A DNA stretch of 64,000 nt from Parvibaculum sp. GTDB lineage: Bacteria; Pseudomonadota; Alphaproteobacteria; Parvibaculales; Parvibaculaceae. The notes under the pieces are model-generated. The model worked only from the letters and a program-made list of their open reading frames with translations, was not told where the DNA came from and did not search any database. A program made the position numbers and the translations under genes. The stretch is from contig NZ_JAHBYN010000001.1 in NCBI RefSeq assembly GCF_019635935.1, positions 1,609,501 through 1,673,500 of the forward strand, written 5' to 3'. Below, piece after piece: positions 1-8,584 of this stretch (the first letter of the stretch is position 1; every line of letters begins with the position of its first letter).

Positions 1-2
1 CG

Positions 3-2066
3 CGGATCGAAAACCACCGCTTCGAACCGCTGCGCCTGCTGCAATGGCGCAATCCGCATCTTGAGTTTTCGAGCCTCTCGGCGCTGATGCAAAGCCTCGA
101 ACGGCCGCCCGAACGCGCCGGCCTCACCCGCGCGCCGGTCGCCGACGACCTTGAGGCGCTGACACGCATGGCCCGCAATCCCGATGTCCAGACGTCCGCC
201 AGGTCGTCGCCGGCCGTTGAGCGGCTTTGGGAAGTGGCCCAGCTTCCCGATTTCCGCAAGACGCTCGCAAGCGAGCATGCCGACCTGCTGACGAGGCTCT
301 ATCTCTTTCTTATGGAACCTGCCCGTGGCGGGCCCGCACATATTCCCGACGACTGGCTTGCGCGCCAGGTCGATCGCCTCGACCGGACGGATGGCGAGAT
401 CGACACGCTCGCCGCGCGCATCGCCCATATCCGCACATGGACTTATGTGGCAAACCGTCCAGATTGGCTTCGCGATCCTTCTCATTGGCAGGAGCGCGCG
501 CGTAAGATAGAGGATAAGCTGTCGGACGCGTTGCACGAGCGTTTGACGCAGCGGTTCGTCGACCGCCGCACCAGTGTACTGATGAAGCGTCTGCGCCAGA
601 ACGAGGATCTAATGGCGGCTGTTAACGGTGACGGCGAAGTTTTGGTGGAGGGCGAATATGTCGGCCGCCTTCAGGGATTTGTCTTTGTTCCCGACCCAAG
701 AGCCGATGGCGAGCAGGGTCGCGTTCTGCGCGCGGCAGCCGACCAGGCGCTCGCGGGCGAAATAGCGGCGCGTGCCCAACGGCTGGCCACGGCGCCGGAT
801 GCCGACATTTCCCTGTCCGATCACGGAAGGATCATCTGGACCGGCCACCCCGTCGCCGATCTGAAAGCCGCTGCCGAACCGCTGAAACCCCGCGCCGAAC
901 TGATTGCGGGCGAGGAACTGGACGGCGCGGCGCGCGAGGCGGTGCAGGCCCGGCTCGACGGCTGGCTCGCCATGCATGTCGCAAACGTACTGGCGCCGCT
1001 GGTCGCGCTGCGCGATGCCTCGGACATCGACGGCCTTGCGCGCGGCGTCGCTTTTCGCCTGATCGAAAATCTCGGCTCGATGAAGCGCGAATGGGTGGCC
1101 GAGGACATTCGCACGCTCGACCAGGCCGCGCGCGGGCAATTGCGCAAGCACGGCGTCAGGTTCGGCGCGCACTCGATTTTCATGCCGGCTCTGCTGAAGC
1201 CGGCGCCGGCGCGCCTGTTGATGATGCTCTGGGCGCTCGCGCGCAAGGACGTCGATGAGCCTTTTGCCGGCCTGCCACAGCCGCCGGCGCCCGGCCTGAC
1301 CTCCATCCCCGCCGATCCATCCGCGCCGCAAGGTTTCTACGAGGCGTTGGGCTTTCGCCTCTGCGGCACGCGCGCCGTCCGCCTCGATATGCTCGAACGT
1401 ATTGCCGACCTGATCCGTCCGGTGATTGCCGCCCGCATCTACAATGGCGGCTTTGTCGTGACGCCCGACATGATGTCGCTTGTCGGTTGCTCCGGCGAGG
1501 AATTCGCGAGCTTGCTGCAGGGTCTCGGCTATCGCTCGCAACGCGAAACGATCGTCCCGCGCCTGGCCGATGCATCGACGCCGGATGCTGGCGCGACCGA
1601 AGCGGGCGCCGCGCCGCGAACGAGCGCGGAGGCGGCACTCGCCGAAATCGTCGACGCGATCGCAGCGCCGATCGCCGGTGAAACGCCGGAAACCGCGCCC
1701 GAACCGCAGGCCGAGGTTGCAGCTGTTGCACCGGCGGCAACCGCGCCCGGCGAACCGGCGGAAACCGCAGCCGCGGTCGAACTTGAAATCTGGCGCCCGG
1801 TGCGCCGCAAGCAGGAAGGCCGACCCGCGCGCCGCCGGCCGCAAAACAAGGCAAAGACGGAGCCCGGCGAGAAGCCGGCCGAAGCACGCGGCGAGCGCCA
1901 CCGGAAGCCGAAGCGCAAGTCCGATGAGCGCGGCGAGCGGCCGGCCAAGAATACGCGCCCCGACAACAGCCACCGCGAACCGCGCAAACCCCGCGACCGC
2001 GAGCCCGATCCGGATTCACCCTTTGCCGCACTGGCCGTGCTCAAAGAGCGCGTCCGCGGCAACTGA
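3..2066 (+). CDS. Suv3/MgpS-type RNA helicase, C-terminal part (5' end outside window)
   Basis: The reading frame is open from base 3, so the N-terminal helicase core lies left of the window and 687 residues are visible. The visible start (RIENHRFEPLRLLQWRN) and the following segment match the region after the helicase core of alphaproteobacterial DEAD/DEAH helicases related to mitochondrial Suv3, which unwind RNA. The last ~150 residues are low-complexity: an Ala/Glu/Pro-rich stretch, then a highly basic Arg/Lys tail that probably binds nucleic acid. The stop lies 8 bases before the S4-domain gene, suggesting an operon with another RNA-binding protein. No ATP-binding motifs are visible because they lie upstream, so the family call rests on the C-terminal half. 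Confidence 0.8.
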   Translation, partial: RIENHRFEPLRLLQWRNPHLEFSSLSALMQSLERPPERAGLTRAPVADDLEALTRMARNPDVQTSARSSPAVERLWEVAQLPDFRKTLASEHADLLTRLYLFLMEPARGGPAHIPDDWLARQVDRLDRTDGEIDTLAARIAHIRTWTYVANRPDWLRDPSHWQERARKIEDKLSDALHERLTQRFVDRRTSVLMKRLRQNEDLMAAVNGDGEVLVEGEYVGRLQGFVFVPDPRADGEQGRVLRAAADQALAGEIAARAQRLATAPDADISLSDHGRIIWTGHPVADLKAAAEPLKPRAELIAGEELDGAAREAVQARLDGWLAMHVANVLAPLVALRDASDIDGLARGVAFRLIENLGSMKREWVAEDIRTLDQAARGQLRKHGVRFGAHSIFMPALLKPAPARLLMMLWALARKDVDEPFAGLPQPPAPGLTSIPADPSAPQGFYEALGFRLCGTRAVRLDMLERIADLIRPVIAARIYNGGFVVTPDMMSLVGCSGEEFASLLQGLGYRSQRETIVPRLADASTPDAGATEAGAAPRTSAEAALAEIVDAIAAPIAGETPETAPEPQAEVAAVAPAATAPGEPAETAAAVELEIWRPVRRKQEGRPARRRPQNKAKTEPGEKPAEARGERHRKPKRKSDERGERPAKNTRPDNSHREPRKPRDREPDPDSPFAALAVLKERVRGN

Positions 2067-2074
2067 CGCCGTCG

Positions 2075-2470
2075 ATGGAAGACGCGGCAGGCCGGCCGGG
2101 TCAACGTATCGACCGTTGGCTCTGGTGCGCCCGGTTTTCAAAAAGCCGTTCTCTCGCCGTGGCGCTCGTGCAGAGCGGGCGGATGCGCGTCAACGGCGCC
2201 CGCATATCGAAGGCAAGCCGCAACCTGCACCCGGGAGATGTTCTCACTTTCCCTCTCGGACCCCATATCAGGGTCATTGAGGTTGTGTCGCTCGGGTTGC
2301 GGCGCGGCCCGGCGTCTGAAGCACAGACCCTCTACCGGGACCTCGAACCGCCGGCGCCATCGGGCAAACCGGAGGCGACCGGCGAAGCCGCGGCCGGCCG
2401 CACAACCGGCACCGGCCGCCCGACCAAGCGCGAACGGCGCCAGACAGACGCCCTGAAAGAAAGCCGCTGA
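2075..2470 (+). CDS. S4-domain RNA-binding protein, Hsp15 (HslR)-like
   Basis: 131 residues. The first ~65 form an S4 domain: QRIDRWLWCARFSKSRSLA is the signature helix, followed by a GRMRVNGARISKASR turn and a GDVLTF strand. In the Hsp15 family this fold binds rRNA and helps recycle stalled 50S subunits carrying nascent peptide. The C-terminal half is Pro/Gly/Arg-rich and probably disordered. It follows the helicase gene after 8 bases, so the two are probably co-transcribed, as is common in alphaproteobacteria. The S4 assignment is strong; the specific Hsp15 role is inferred from size and context. Confidence 0.85.
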   Translation: MEDAAGRPGQRIDRWLWCARFSKSRSLAVALVQSGRMRVNGARISKASRNLHPGDVLTFPLGPHIRVIEVVSLGLRRGPASEAQTLYRDLEPPAPSGKPEATGEAAAGRTTGTGRPTKRERRQTDALKESR

Positions 2471-2482
2471 AATTACAAAATT

Positions 2483-2525
2483 TCATGTAGTTGAATATAT
2501 CTTCCGCGTCATGTAAGTGAAATAT
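2483..2525 (+). repeat. Two imperfect direct repeats in an AT-rich spacer
   Basis: TCATGTAGTTGAATAT (2483-2498) is repeated as TCATGTAAGTGAAATAT (2509-2525), 26 bases apart, in an unusually AT-rich gap directly upstream of the TerB-like ATG at 2527. The position suggests a promoter or operator of that gene, but no regulator is identified. Confidence 0.4.
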
Positions 2526-2526
2526 C

Positions 2527-3006
2527 ATGCTTTCCGCCGTCAAAGCGTTCCTCCTGGGTCCGTCAAAAGAACCTGCGCCTGGATTCGATGACCTCCAGAT
2601 CGCGGTTGTCGCGCTGCTCGTGCGCGCGGCAACGACGGACGCCGATTTCTGCGACGACGAACGGCGCGTCATCCGCCGCCTCGCCGCCGACAGCTTCGGG
2701 CTTTCGCCGACGGAGGTGGACGCGTTGGTGGAAGCGGCCGAGAGCGAAGAGGCGCGCACGCTTGACCTGCACCGCTGGGCGCAAGCGATCAAACAGGGTT
2801 ACGACGAAGCCGAGCGCGTGCGCCTGATCGAGAAGATGTGGGAAATCGTCTATGCCGACGGCGTCCTGGACGACTACGAAGCCAATCTGTTGCGGCGCGT
2901 CGCAGGCCTGATATACGTTCCCGATCGCGAATCCGGCGCGGCGCGGCAACGTGTGCTCGTAAGGCTCGGATTGGCCGCCCGACCCGAACGACCCCCGGAA
3001 AGCTGA
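2527..3006 (+). CDS. TerB-family (tellurite-resistance-like) protein
   Basis: 159 residues, all-helical. It carries the TerB-like pattern of acidic helix ends: an Asp-rich [16 protein letters not shown] segment near residues 37-53 and [18 protein letters not shown] near residues 110-127. These are two pseudo-repeats of the kind that bind divalent metal in TerB. Most TerB-like proteins of this length are uncharacterised, and tellurite resistance should not be assumed. The ATG at 2527 follows the direct-repeat spacer; no strong Shine-Dalgarno is visible. The ferredoxin gene starts 50 bases downstream. Confidence 0.75.
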   Translation: MLSAVKAFLLGPSKEPAPGFDDLQIAVVALLVRAATTDADFCDDERRVIRRLAADSFGLSPTEVDALVEAAESEEARTLDLHRWAQAIKQGYDEAERVRLIEKMWEIVYADGVLDDYEANLLRRVAGLIYVPDRESGAARQRVLVRLGLAARPERPPES

Positions 3007-3056
3007 GACCGGACACCCGAACGGACCGCGCAAAACCCGCGCGACTGGAGACAGTT

Positions 3057-3395
3057 ATGACCTATATTGTGACCGACGCCTGCATCCGCTGCAAATTCAT
3101 GGATTGCGTTGAGGTCTGCCCGGTGGACTGTTTCTACGAGGGCGAAAACATGCTGGTCATCCATCCGGACGAGTGCATCGATTGCGGCGTTTGCGAACCC
3201 GAATGCCCGGCCGAGGCGATCAAGCCGGACACCGAGCCGGGCCTCGAGAAATGGCTCGAGCTCAATACCGAATACGCTTCGAAATGGCCGAATATCACGA
3301 TCAAGCGGGAGCCGCCGGCCGACGCCGAGGAATGGCAGGGCGTCGCGGGCAAGTTCGAGGAGCATTTCAGCCCCGAGCCGGGCGAAGGCGACTGA
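3057..3395 (+). CDS. fdxA: 7Fe ferredoxin FdxA
   Basis: 112 residues. The cysteines follow the Azotobacter ferredoxin I pattern: C9, C17 and C50 suit a [3Fe-4S] cluster, while C21, C40, C43 and C46 suit a [4Fe-4S] cluster. C21 is followed by Pro and C50 by Pro. Such ferredoxins are soluble low-potential electron carriers in the cytoplasm. The start ([12 protein letters not shown]) is the conserved N-terminus of the family and begins at 3057 after GACTGGAGACAGTT; a longer upstream in-frame extension overlaps the TerB gene and is rejected. In many alphaproteobacteria fdxA lies just upstream of carD, as here. Confidence 0.95.
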   Translation: MTYIVTDACIRCKFMDCVEVCPVDCFYEGENMLVIHPDECIDCGVCEPECPAEAIKPDTEPGLEKWLELNTEYASKWPNITIKREPPADAEEWQGVAGKFEEHFSPEPGEGD

Positions 3396-4010
3396 CCCCA
3401 ACTGGCAGCGCGTCGCTAATTCTGTTCCATTTTGAGACAAATGGCGGCGGACTGCCGTTCACGACATCGGCCATAATCCGTGCGGTCGCCGCAGTTTAGG
3501 GCGGAAACATGCACCAATCAGCCGGATTGGGGCGCTATCTCCATGTGTTAACTGTCCTTTTGCCGCGCCCGCCTTCCAAGAGGGGGGTTTTTGTGTTATA
3601 TATGCCTCACAATGAAAAGCCGCGACTACGGACGCGAGAAATAACCTGGCGGCGCAACCCTACGTTGAAGACGCAAAGGTTGTTGATTGTAAATCGTCAC
3701 CTCGCGCCGCTTTCCAGCTCTTCCGGCTGGAAGGAGTCAGGCAAGTTTCCGCCGGTCTGCGTTTCGGCTGCGGAGCGCCCGTCGGCGAGAAACAGGTGTC
3801 ATTCACAGGGGGTCGGCCTCCGCATCCGGCGGTCGAGGTTCGGGCTGAAAGCGACTTTCGGCCTGAAATGTCTGCGGCCTCTCAATGGAGGTGCGGCAGA
3901 GGCCCGAATGAGTGCGGTTGTCCGTTGCGCATCGATATTCAAGGCCGGCAGGGACGACATCGGGTCGCCCGTCCGGTCCCGGTTATGAAAGGCTGGGTAT
4001 AGGAAAGGCC
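3396..4010. other. 615-base non-coding interval between fdxA and carD with hairpins
   Basis: No convincing gene is seen. There is a TATA-rich patch near 3597-3603. A hairpin TTCCAGC/GCTGGAA lies at about 3712-3732 and another GGCCTCT/AGAGGCC at 3876-3904. A 159-codon open frame (3509-3988) has no family resemblance and is treated as chance. The interval could hold a long carD 5' leader or a small RNA; neither can be shown from sequence alone. Confidence 0.4.
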
Positions 4011-5090
4011 ATGGCGAGCAAAGTGACGAAATCCCCCAAGTCCACGAAGTCGAAACCGGCAGCCAAAGTCACGGCGAAGGCCGCGAGCGCCAAAACAGCG
4101 GCGACCAAGGCGAAGGCCAAGGCCAAACCGGCGGCGAAAGAAAAACCCGCCAAGGCAAAGCCGGCCGTTGCAAAGAAGTCCGCGGCAAAGACCGCGAAGC
4201 CCGCTGCCAAGGCAAAGCCGAAAAGCGCGCCAGCGGCCAAACCCGCCAAGGCAAAAGCAAAGCCCGCGCCCGCCAAGGCGCCGGTGAAGAAGGCCGCGCC
4301 CAAGGCGCCGGCGAAGGCGGCCAAGCCCAAGCCCGAGCCGGCAAAGGCGCCGCCGCCGAAAAAGTCGCCGCCCAAAATGGCAAACGCCGCCAGCAAGCTG
4401 ATGGAAGCCGCCAAGGGCCGTGCCGAAAAAGCGCGCAAGGCCGAAGCGACCGAACGCGAAGCCGCGGCAAAGCGCGCCAAGGCGGAAGCCGCCAAGCCCG
4501 CAAAGGCCGAAGCGCCGAAGGAACCGGCGAAGCCGGCGGCGCCGCGCGCCAATTTCAAGGCCAAGGAATATGTCGTCTATCCGGCGCATGGCGTCGGACA
4601 GATCCTCGAGATCGAGGAGAAGGAAGTTGCCGGTCACCGGCTCGAACTCTTCGTCATCAACTTCGACAAGGAAAAAATGACGCTGCGCGTCCCGACCAAC
4701 AAGGCAGGCGCTGTCGGCATGCGCAAATTGTCCGACACCGGCGTCGTCGACTCCGCGCTCGAAACGCTTCGCGGCCGCGCGCGCATCAAACGCACGATGT
4801 GGAGCCGCCGCGCACAGGAATACGAGGCAAAGATCAACTCCGGCGACCTGATCTCGATCGCCGAAGTCGTCCGCGACCTCTATCGCTCCGAACGCCAGCC
4901 CGAGCAATCCTATTCCGAGCGTCAGCTTTACGAAGCCGCGCTCGACCGGATGGCGCGCGAAGTGGCGGCAGTCGAACGCATCGGCGAGGACGCGGCGATC
5001 GAACGCGTCGAACAGGCCCTGCAGGGCACGCCGCGCGGCGGCGACAAGACACCCAAGGACGATGGCGAGGCGAGCGAAGCCGCCGCCTGA
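4011..5090 (+). CDS. carD: CarD/CdnL-family RNA polymerase-binding regulator with H1-like N-terminal tail
   Basis: 359 residues. From about residue 180 it is a normal CarD/CdnL protein: a Tudor-like RNAP-interaction module beginning at FKAKEYVVYPAHGVGQI, then a helical DNA-binding part with LRGRARIKRTMWSRRAQEYE and NSGDLISIAEVVRDLYR. CarD proteins bind the RNAP beta subunit and stabilise the open complex at rRNA and other promoters. Residues 1-180 are an extended Lys/Ala/Pro tail (AKPAAK-like repeats) resembling histone H1 or AlgP tails. The usual alphaproteobacterial CarD is ~165-180 residues, so this one is doubled. The start at 4011 follows AGGAAAGG. The tail's low complexity makes the exact start less certain. 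Confidence 0.9.
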   Translation: MASKVTKSPKSTKSKPAAKVTAKAASAKTAATKAKAKAKPAAKEKPAKAKPAVAKKSAAKTAKPAAKAKPKSAPAAKPAKAKAKPAPAKAPVKKAAPKAPAKAAKPKPEPAKAPPPKKSPPKMANAASKLMEAAKGRAEKARKAEATEREAAAKRAKAEAAKPAKAEAPKEPAKPAAPRANFKAKEYVVYPAHGVGQILEIEEKEVAGHRLELFVINFDKEKMTLRVPTNKAGAVGMRKLSDTGVVDSALETLRGRARIKRTMWSRRAQEYEAKINSGDLISIAEVVRDLYRSERQPEQSYSERQLYEAALDRMAREVAAVERIGEDAAIERVEQALQGTPRGGDKTPKDDGEASEAAA

Positions 5091-5123
5091 CCGTCATGTA
5101 AGGGTCACAAAAACAAATATCGG

Positions 5124-5150
5124 AAAAGCCCGGCCGCGAGCCGGGCTTTT
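5124..5150 (+). terminator. Rho-independent terminator after carD
   Basis: Perfect stem GCCCGGC / GCCGGGC with loop CGCGA, flanked by AAAA and TTTT that extend the pairing, ending in a T-run. It lies 34 bases after the carD stop. Confidence 0.85.
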
Positions 5151-5320
5151 ATTTTCAGCCGTTTCCCGCCGCCGCCCCTTTCTGGCCATGAAATCTGGCT
5201 AAAAGAAACAGGTCTTCGGTGCCGGACATTGATCCGGAGCGATACACGAGCCGTACGCAAGGTTGCCGACCGAAACGACGGACGCGCGAAAGCGCGCCGC
5301 GCAACGGAGGAGTACCTGAG

Positions 5321-6217
5321 ATGCCTCACACCGACACGCCCGAAACGCAGCGCGCCAACCGCCGGTTCATGCGGCATGCGATGACGGTGCCGCTGCTCGA
5401 CAAGGAAACCGAATTCGAACTCGCGCGGCGCTGGCGGGAAGACGGCGACGAACAAGCGCTGCATCGCCTGACGCGCGCCTATATGCGCCTCGTCATTTCT
5501 CTCGCGACGCGCTTCCGCAATTATGGTCTGCCCTATGGCGACCTTGTGCAGGAAGGCAATGTGGGCCTGATGCAGGCGGCCGCCCGTTTCGAGCCCGAGC
5601 GCGGTGTGCGCTTCTCGACCTATGCGAGCTGGTGGATTCGCGCGGCGATCCAGGACTACATCCTGCGCAACTGGTCGATCGTGCGCACCGGCACGACCGC
5701 CGCTCACAAATCCCTCTTCTTCAACCTGCGCCGCCTGCGCTCGCTGATCGACAGCGGCACCCGGCAAACATTGCGGCAGGAGGACCGGATATTCATCGCA
5801 CAGCGGCTTGGCGTCGGCGTCGGTGACGTCGAGATCATGGATGCGCGGCTGACGGCGGGCGACCGCTCGCTCAACGCGACACTCTCCGACGGCACATCGG
5901 ACGACAATGCCGCCGAATGGCAGGACATGCTGCCTTGCGAACGCTCCCAGCCCGACGAAGAAATAATGGAGAAACACGACGGCGAATACCGGTCGCGCTG
6001 GATTGCCGGAGCACTTGAGGAACTCAACGAGCGTGAACTGCTGATCATCCGCGAGCGGCGTCTGCGCGACGAGGCGCTGACGCTCGAAGCCCTCGGCGCG
6101 CGGCTCGGCATCTCCAAGGAGCGCGTCCGCCAGATCGAGCATCTGGCTTTGAAGAAGATGAAGGCCGCGCTGCTCGACAAGGTGCCGGACCCGCAGGGTG
6201 CCGGCCTCCTCGGCTGA
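5321..6217 (+). CDS. rpoH: RNA polymerase sigma-32 factor (RpoH family)
   Basis: 298 residues. Region 2 (~residues 40-125) reads YGDLVQEGNVGLMQAAARFE then RFSTYASWWIRAAIQDYIL, the core-binding and -10 recognition helices. Region 4.2 near the C-terminus reads LEALGARLGISKERVRQIE, the -35 helix-turn-helix. In alphaproteobacteria RpoH proteins drive heat-shock and oxidative-stress regulons, and several paralogues are common. The central RpoH-box region is less canonical than in E. coli, so this could be the RpoH2 type. The ATG at 5321 has GGAGG 10 bases upstream; a longer frame from 5219 lacks a ribosome site. Confidence 0.9.
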   Translation: MPHTDTPETQRANRRFMRHAMTVPLLDKETEFELARRWREDGDEQALHRLTRAYMRLVISLATRFRNYGLPYGDLVQEGNVGLMQAAARFEPERGVRFSTYASWWIRAAIQDYILRNWSIVRTGTTAAHKSLFFNLRRLRSLIDSGTRQTLRQEDRIFIAQRLGVGVGDVEIMDARLTAGDRSLNATLSDGTSDDNAAEWQDMLPCERSQPDEEIMEKHDGEYRSRWIAGALEELNERELLIIRERRLRDEALTLEALGARLGISKERVRQIEHLALKKMKAALLDKVPDPQGAGLLG

Positions 6218-6225
6218 CCGGCATC

Positions 6226-7710
6226 CTACTCGGCAATGATCTTGACGAGCCTGCCCGGCTGCAGCCCGTCCCCGGGGGCGAGCCCGTTCAGAACGCGAAA
6301 GCGCTCCTCGCGATAGTCGGGATAGGCCATGCGCCTGCCAAGCGACGCGACCGTGTCGCCTGGTTTGACCGCGACGATCCGCAGCCGCAGCGGCTTCACG
6401 GCCGCCGCCTCCGCCGGCGATATCTTGCGGAAGCTCATCACCAGTCCCTGCAGCGCCGCATCGTGCCGTGCGCCAGCTTGCGGCAGCGTCCCCATCAGAA
6501 AGCGATAGACCCGGTCGGGCGCGTACTCGATCGTCACCAGCCGCGCGTTGTATTCTCCGATCCGCGTGGTCGCGGTGGCGGCGTTCATGCCGTTGACCTT
6601 GAACCGCTGCAGACCGGAAATCTGTGTTCCTTTGGCCCATTGATTGGCCAGATAGCTGCCGATCTCGACACTGGCATCCTTTTTTCCGCTGTCGAATTTC
6701 ACCACCGTCTTGTCGGGGCCCTGGAGAAGCACCGCCGCCGGTGAATTGGCGATCGAAAATCCGGCCGGTGCCTTGAAGGCAAAGCCGAGCTTTGGATGTA
6801 CGAAATCCCTTCCGCGCGCGATCCCGTCTTCGGGCCGGTCGCCATAAAGCATCCCGTCCATCGCCCTCAGATAAGCGTCGCGGTTGCGCGCGCCCTGCCC
6901 CGGCGTCGCGCCGGCATCGCGCGCATGGGCGTTCGCGGCGTCGACGCGGGCCGCCGTCGCCGGATGACTTGCGAGCCAGTCGTTGCGCGTCGCATCGTGG
7001 GGAACGTTGCGAAGTCTTGCTTCAAACGCGGCCTGCGCGCCCATGGTTTTCAGAAAGTCGGCCACGCCGAACGGATCGTATCCCGCCGCCGCGAGATAGC
7101 GGACACCGAGCATGTCGGACTCGAATTCCTGATCGCGCGAATAGCCGGCAAGGATCCCCTGCCCGCCGAGCCCGATCGCCTGGCTCGCCGCCTGATTGCC
7201 GATGACCGCGCCCAGTACCGCGCCGAGCAGCGTCGTGCCCATCGCCGCCGTCTGCCGTTGCGCGGAATGACGCGCAACGACATGGCCCATTTCATGGCCG
7301 ATAACGCCTGCGAGTTCCGCCTCGTCATTGGCGAGCGCCATCAGTCCCCGGGTCACATAGACATAGCCGCCGGGCAGCGCGAAGGCGTTGACGACCGGAC
7401 TGTCGAGAACCGTGACGCGATACTGTGCTTCGGGCGCGCTGGTGGCGCGCGCCACCCGCGTCGCGATGCCCGCCACATAGCTGCCGAGATTCGCATCGGG
7501 ATAGGCGCCGCCATAGGCTTCGAGAATTTTCGGATGCGCCTCGGCGCCGATCCGGGCCTCCTGCTCGACCGACACCAGCGGCGCCACCTGCCGCTTGCCG
7601 GTGGCGGGATTGGTCGTGCAGGCCGCCGAAAGAAACAGCACCGCCAGCAGCGGCACAAGGAATGCTGCGCGCACCGCCCGTCCTCCACGCCTTGCCGCTT
7701 CACCCGTCAT
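6226..7710 (-). CDS. M48-family metalloprotease lipoprotein with C-terminal LysM-like domain
   Basis: 494 residues. A hydrophobic N-terminus ends in LSAAC (Cys31), a likely lipoprotein signal, so the protein is probably periplasmic and membrane-anchored. The M48 zinc site HEMGH lies in ELAGVIGHEMGHVVARHS, with the third ligand expected in the following FESDMLG segment. The C-terminal ~50 residues (VKPGDTVASLGRRM to LVKI) resemble a LysM peptidoglycan-binding module. The architecture matches BepA/YfgC-like quality-control proteases of outer-membrane assembly. The start ATG overlaps the nuclease stop (ATGA), suggesting translational coupling. Confidence 0.88.
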   Translation of the reverse strand: MTGEAARRGGRAVRAAFLVPLLAVLFLSAACTTNPATGKRQVAPLVSVEQEARIGAEAHPKILEAYGGAYPDANLGSYVAGIATRVARATSAPEAQYRVTVLDSPVVNAFALPGGYVYVTRGLMALANDEAELAGVIGHEMGHVVARHSAQRQTAAMGTTLLGAVLGAVIGNQAASQAIGLGGQGILAGYSRDQEFESDMLGVRYLAAAGYDPFGVADFLKTMGAQAAFEARLRNVPHDATRNDWLASHPATAARVDAANAHARDAGATPGQGARNRDAYLRAMDGMLYGDRPEDGIARGRDFVHPKLGFAFKAPAGFSIANSPAAVLLQGPDKTVVKFDSGKKDASVEIGSYLANQWAKGTQISGLQRFKVNGMNAATATTRIGEYNARLVTIEYAPDRVYRFLMGTLPQAGARHDAALQGLVMSFRKISPAEAAAVKPLRLRIVAVKPGDTVASLGRRMAYPDYREERFRVLNGLAPGDGLQPGRLVKIIAE

Positions 7711-8561
7711 GATATGTCGTCCAGCAATTCGATCTGCTCGGTATGCGTGAGCGTGATCTCCGGCCCGTTGTAGCGGCCGAGCCACCCGCGCACCCGCACA
7801 CGGCGGCCGGCCAGCGCCGATTGATCGGCCGCCTCGCCGAAGTAAGCCCCCCAAATGGGGTCATCGAGAAAAAGCCTAGCGTCCCGCGGCGCGACTGTCA
7901 CCGTGAAGTCGCTGCGCCAGTCTTCACCGAAATTGAGATAGATACGCCCGCGCACGACCGCTGCCGAAACGATGTCGCCTTCGACGAGTTCGAAGCGGCC
8001 GTGGAGCCGCTCAAGCGCCGCCACATCGGCCGCATCGCGAACGGCATAAAAGGCGTCGGCCCAGATGCCGCGCCGCGCCTCGCGCGCCTCGCGCTCCGCC
8101 GCCAGCAGTGGGGCGGCGCAGGCGCGATTGTCGCGGAACGTGTAGACCCGCGCCAGTCCGCGACGCAGCATTTCATGTTGAAGCCACACCGGCTTTCCGT
8201 CCGTACCGGCCACGAAAACATGCGCGAGCACGCGGCCATGCCTGTCTTCGCGGCGGCCCCCATGACGAAGCGTAACCGGCTTGCCGAGCGCCAGCGACGC
8301 AAGCGCCGCCCGCGCCTCATCGGCAAGCGGCCATGCTTCGAAATTGGCGCGCCCCAGCGGCAGCTTCGGCGCCTGGATGCCGGTGAACCTCACCTGCCGT
8401 CCGTCGCCGAGCACCAGCGTATCGCCATCGACAATCTCGACGGCCTCCAAAACGCCGCCCTCATCCGGCGCGCATGGCGCGTCCGCCGCCGCTGGCGCGG
8501 CGACAAACAGCACAAGGAGGAATGCCGACGGAAGGAACAGCGCGCGACGCGCGGCACGCAA
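7707..8561 (-). CDS. Secreted thermonuclease-like (SNase) protein
   Basis: About 284 residues with an uncleaved-looking signal sequence (LFLPSAFLLVLFVAAPAAADA) and an SNase domain: EIVDGDTLVLGDGRQVRFTGI, then REDRHGRVLAHVFV and EMLRRGLARVY, containing the acidic and arginine positions typical of staphylococcal nuclease. A C-terminal part of ~110 residues is not recognised. It is probably exported and degrades nucleic acid or acts as an SNase-fold scaffold. No ATG is available: the frame enters from the luxR gene, and TTG at 8559-8561 is the best start, though CTG or GTG alternatives exist. It overlaps the M48 gene by 4 bases. Confidence 0.75.
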   Translation of the reverse strand: MRAARRALFLPSAFLLVLFVAAPAAADAPCAPDEGGVLEAVEIVDGDTLVLGDGRQVRFTGIQAPKLPLGRANFEAWPLADEARAALASLALGKPVTLRHGGRREDRHGRVLAHVFVAGTDGKPVWLQHEMLRRGLARVYTFRDNRACAAPLLAAEREAREARRGIWADAFYAVRDAADVAALERLHGRFELVEGDIVSAAVVRGRIYLNFGEDWRSDFTVTVAPRDARLFLDDPIWGAYFGEAADQSALAGRRVRVRGWLGRYNGPEITLTHTEQIELLDDIS

Positions 8562-8584
8562 GACCGCGAATGCCGAGCGGGCGG

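Noticed and set aside
609..1973. 454-codon frame antisense to the helicase gene
   Set aside because: Arg-rich, low-complexity shadow of a high-GC gene; many such frames oppose real genes in this window.
3509..3988. 159-codon open frame between fdxA and carD
   Set aside because: No family resemblance, odd Arg/Ser/Leu composition and no ribosome site; more likely a non-coding leader.
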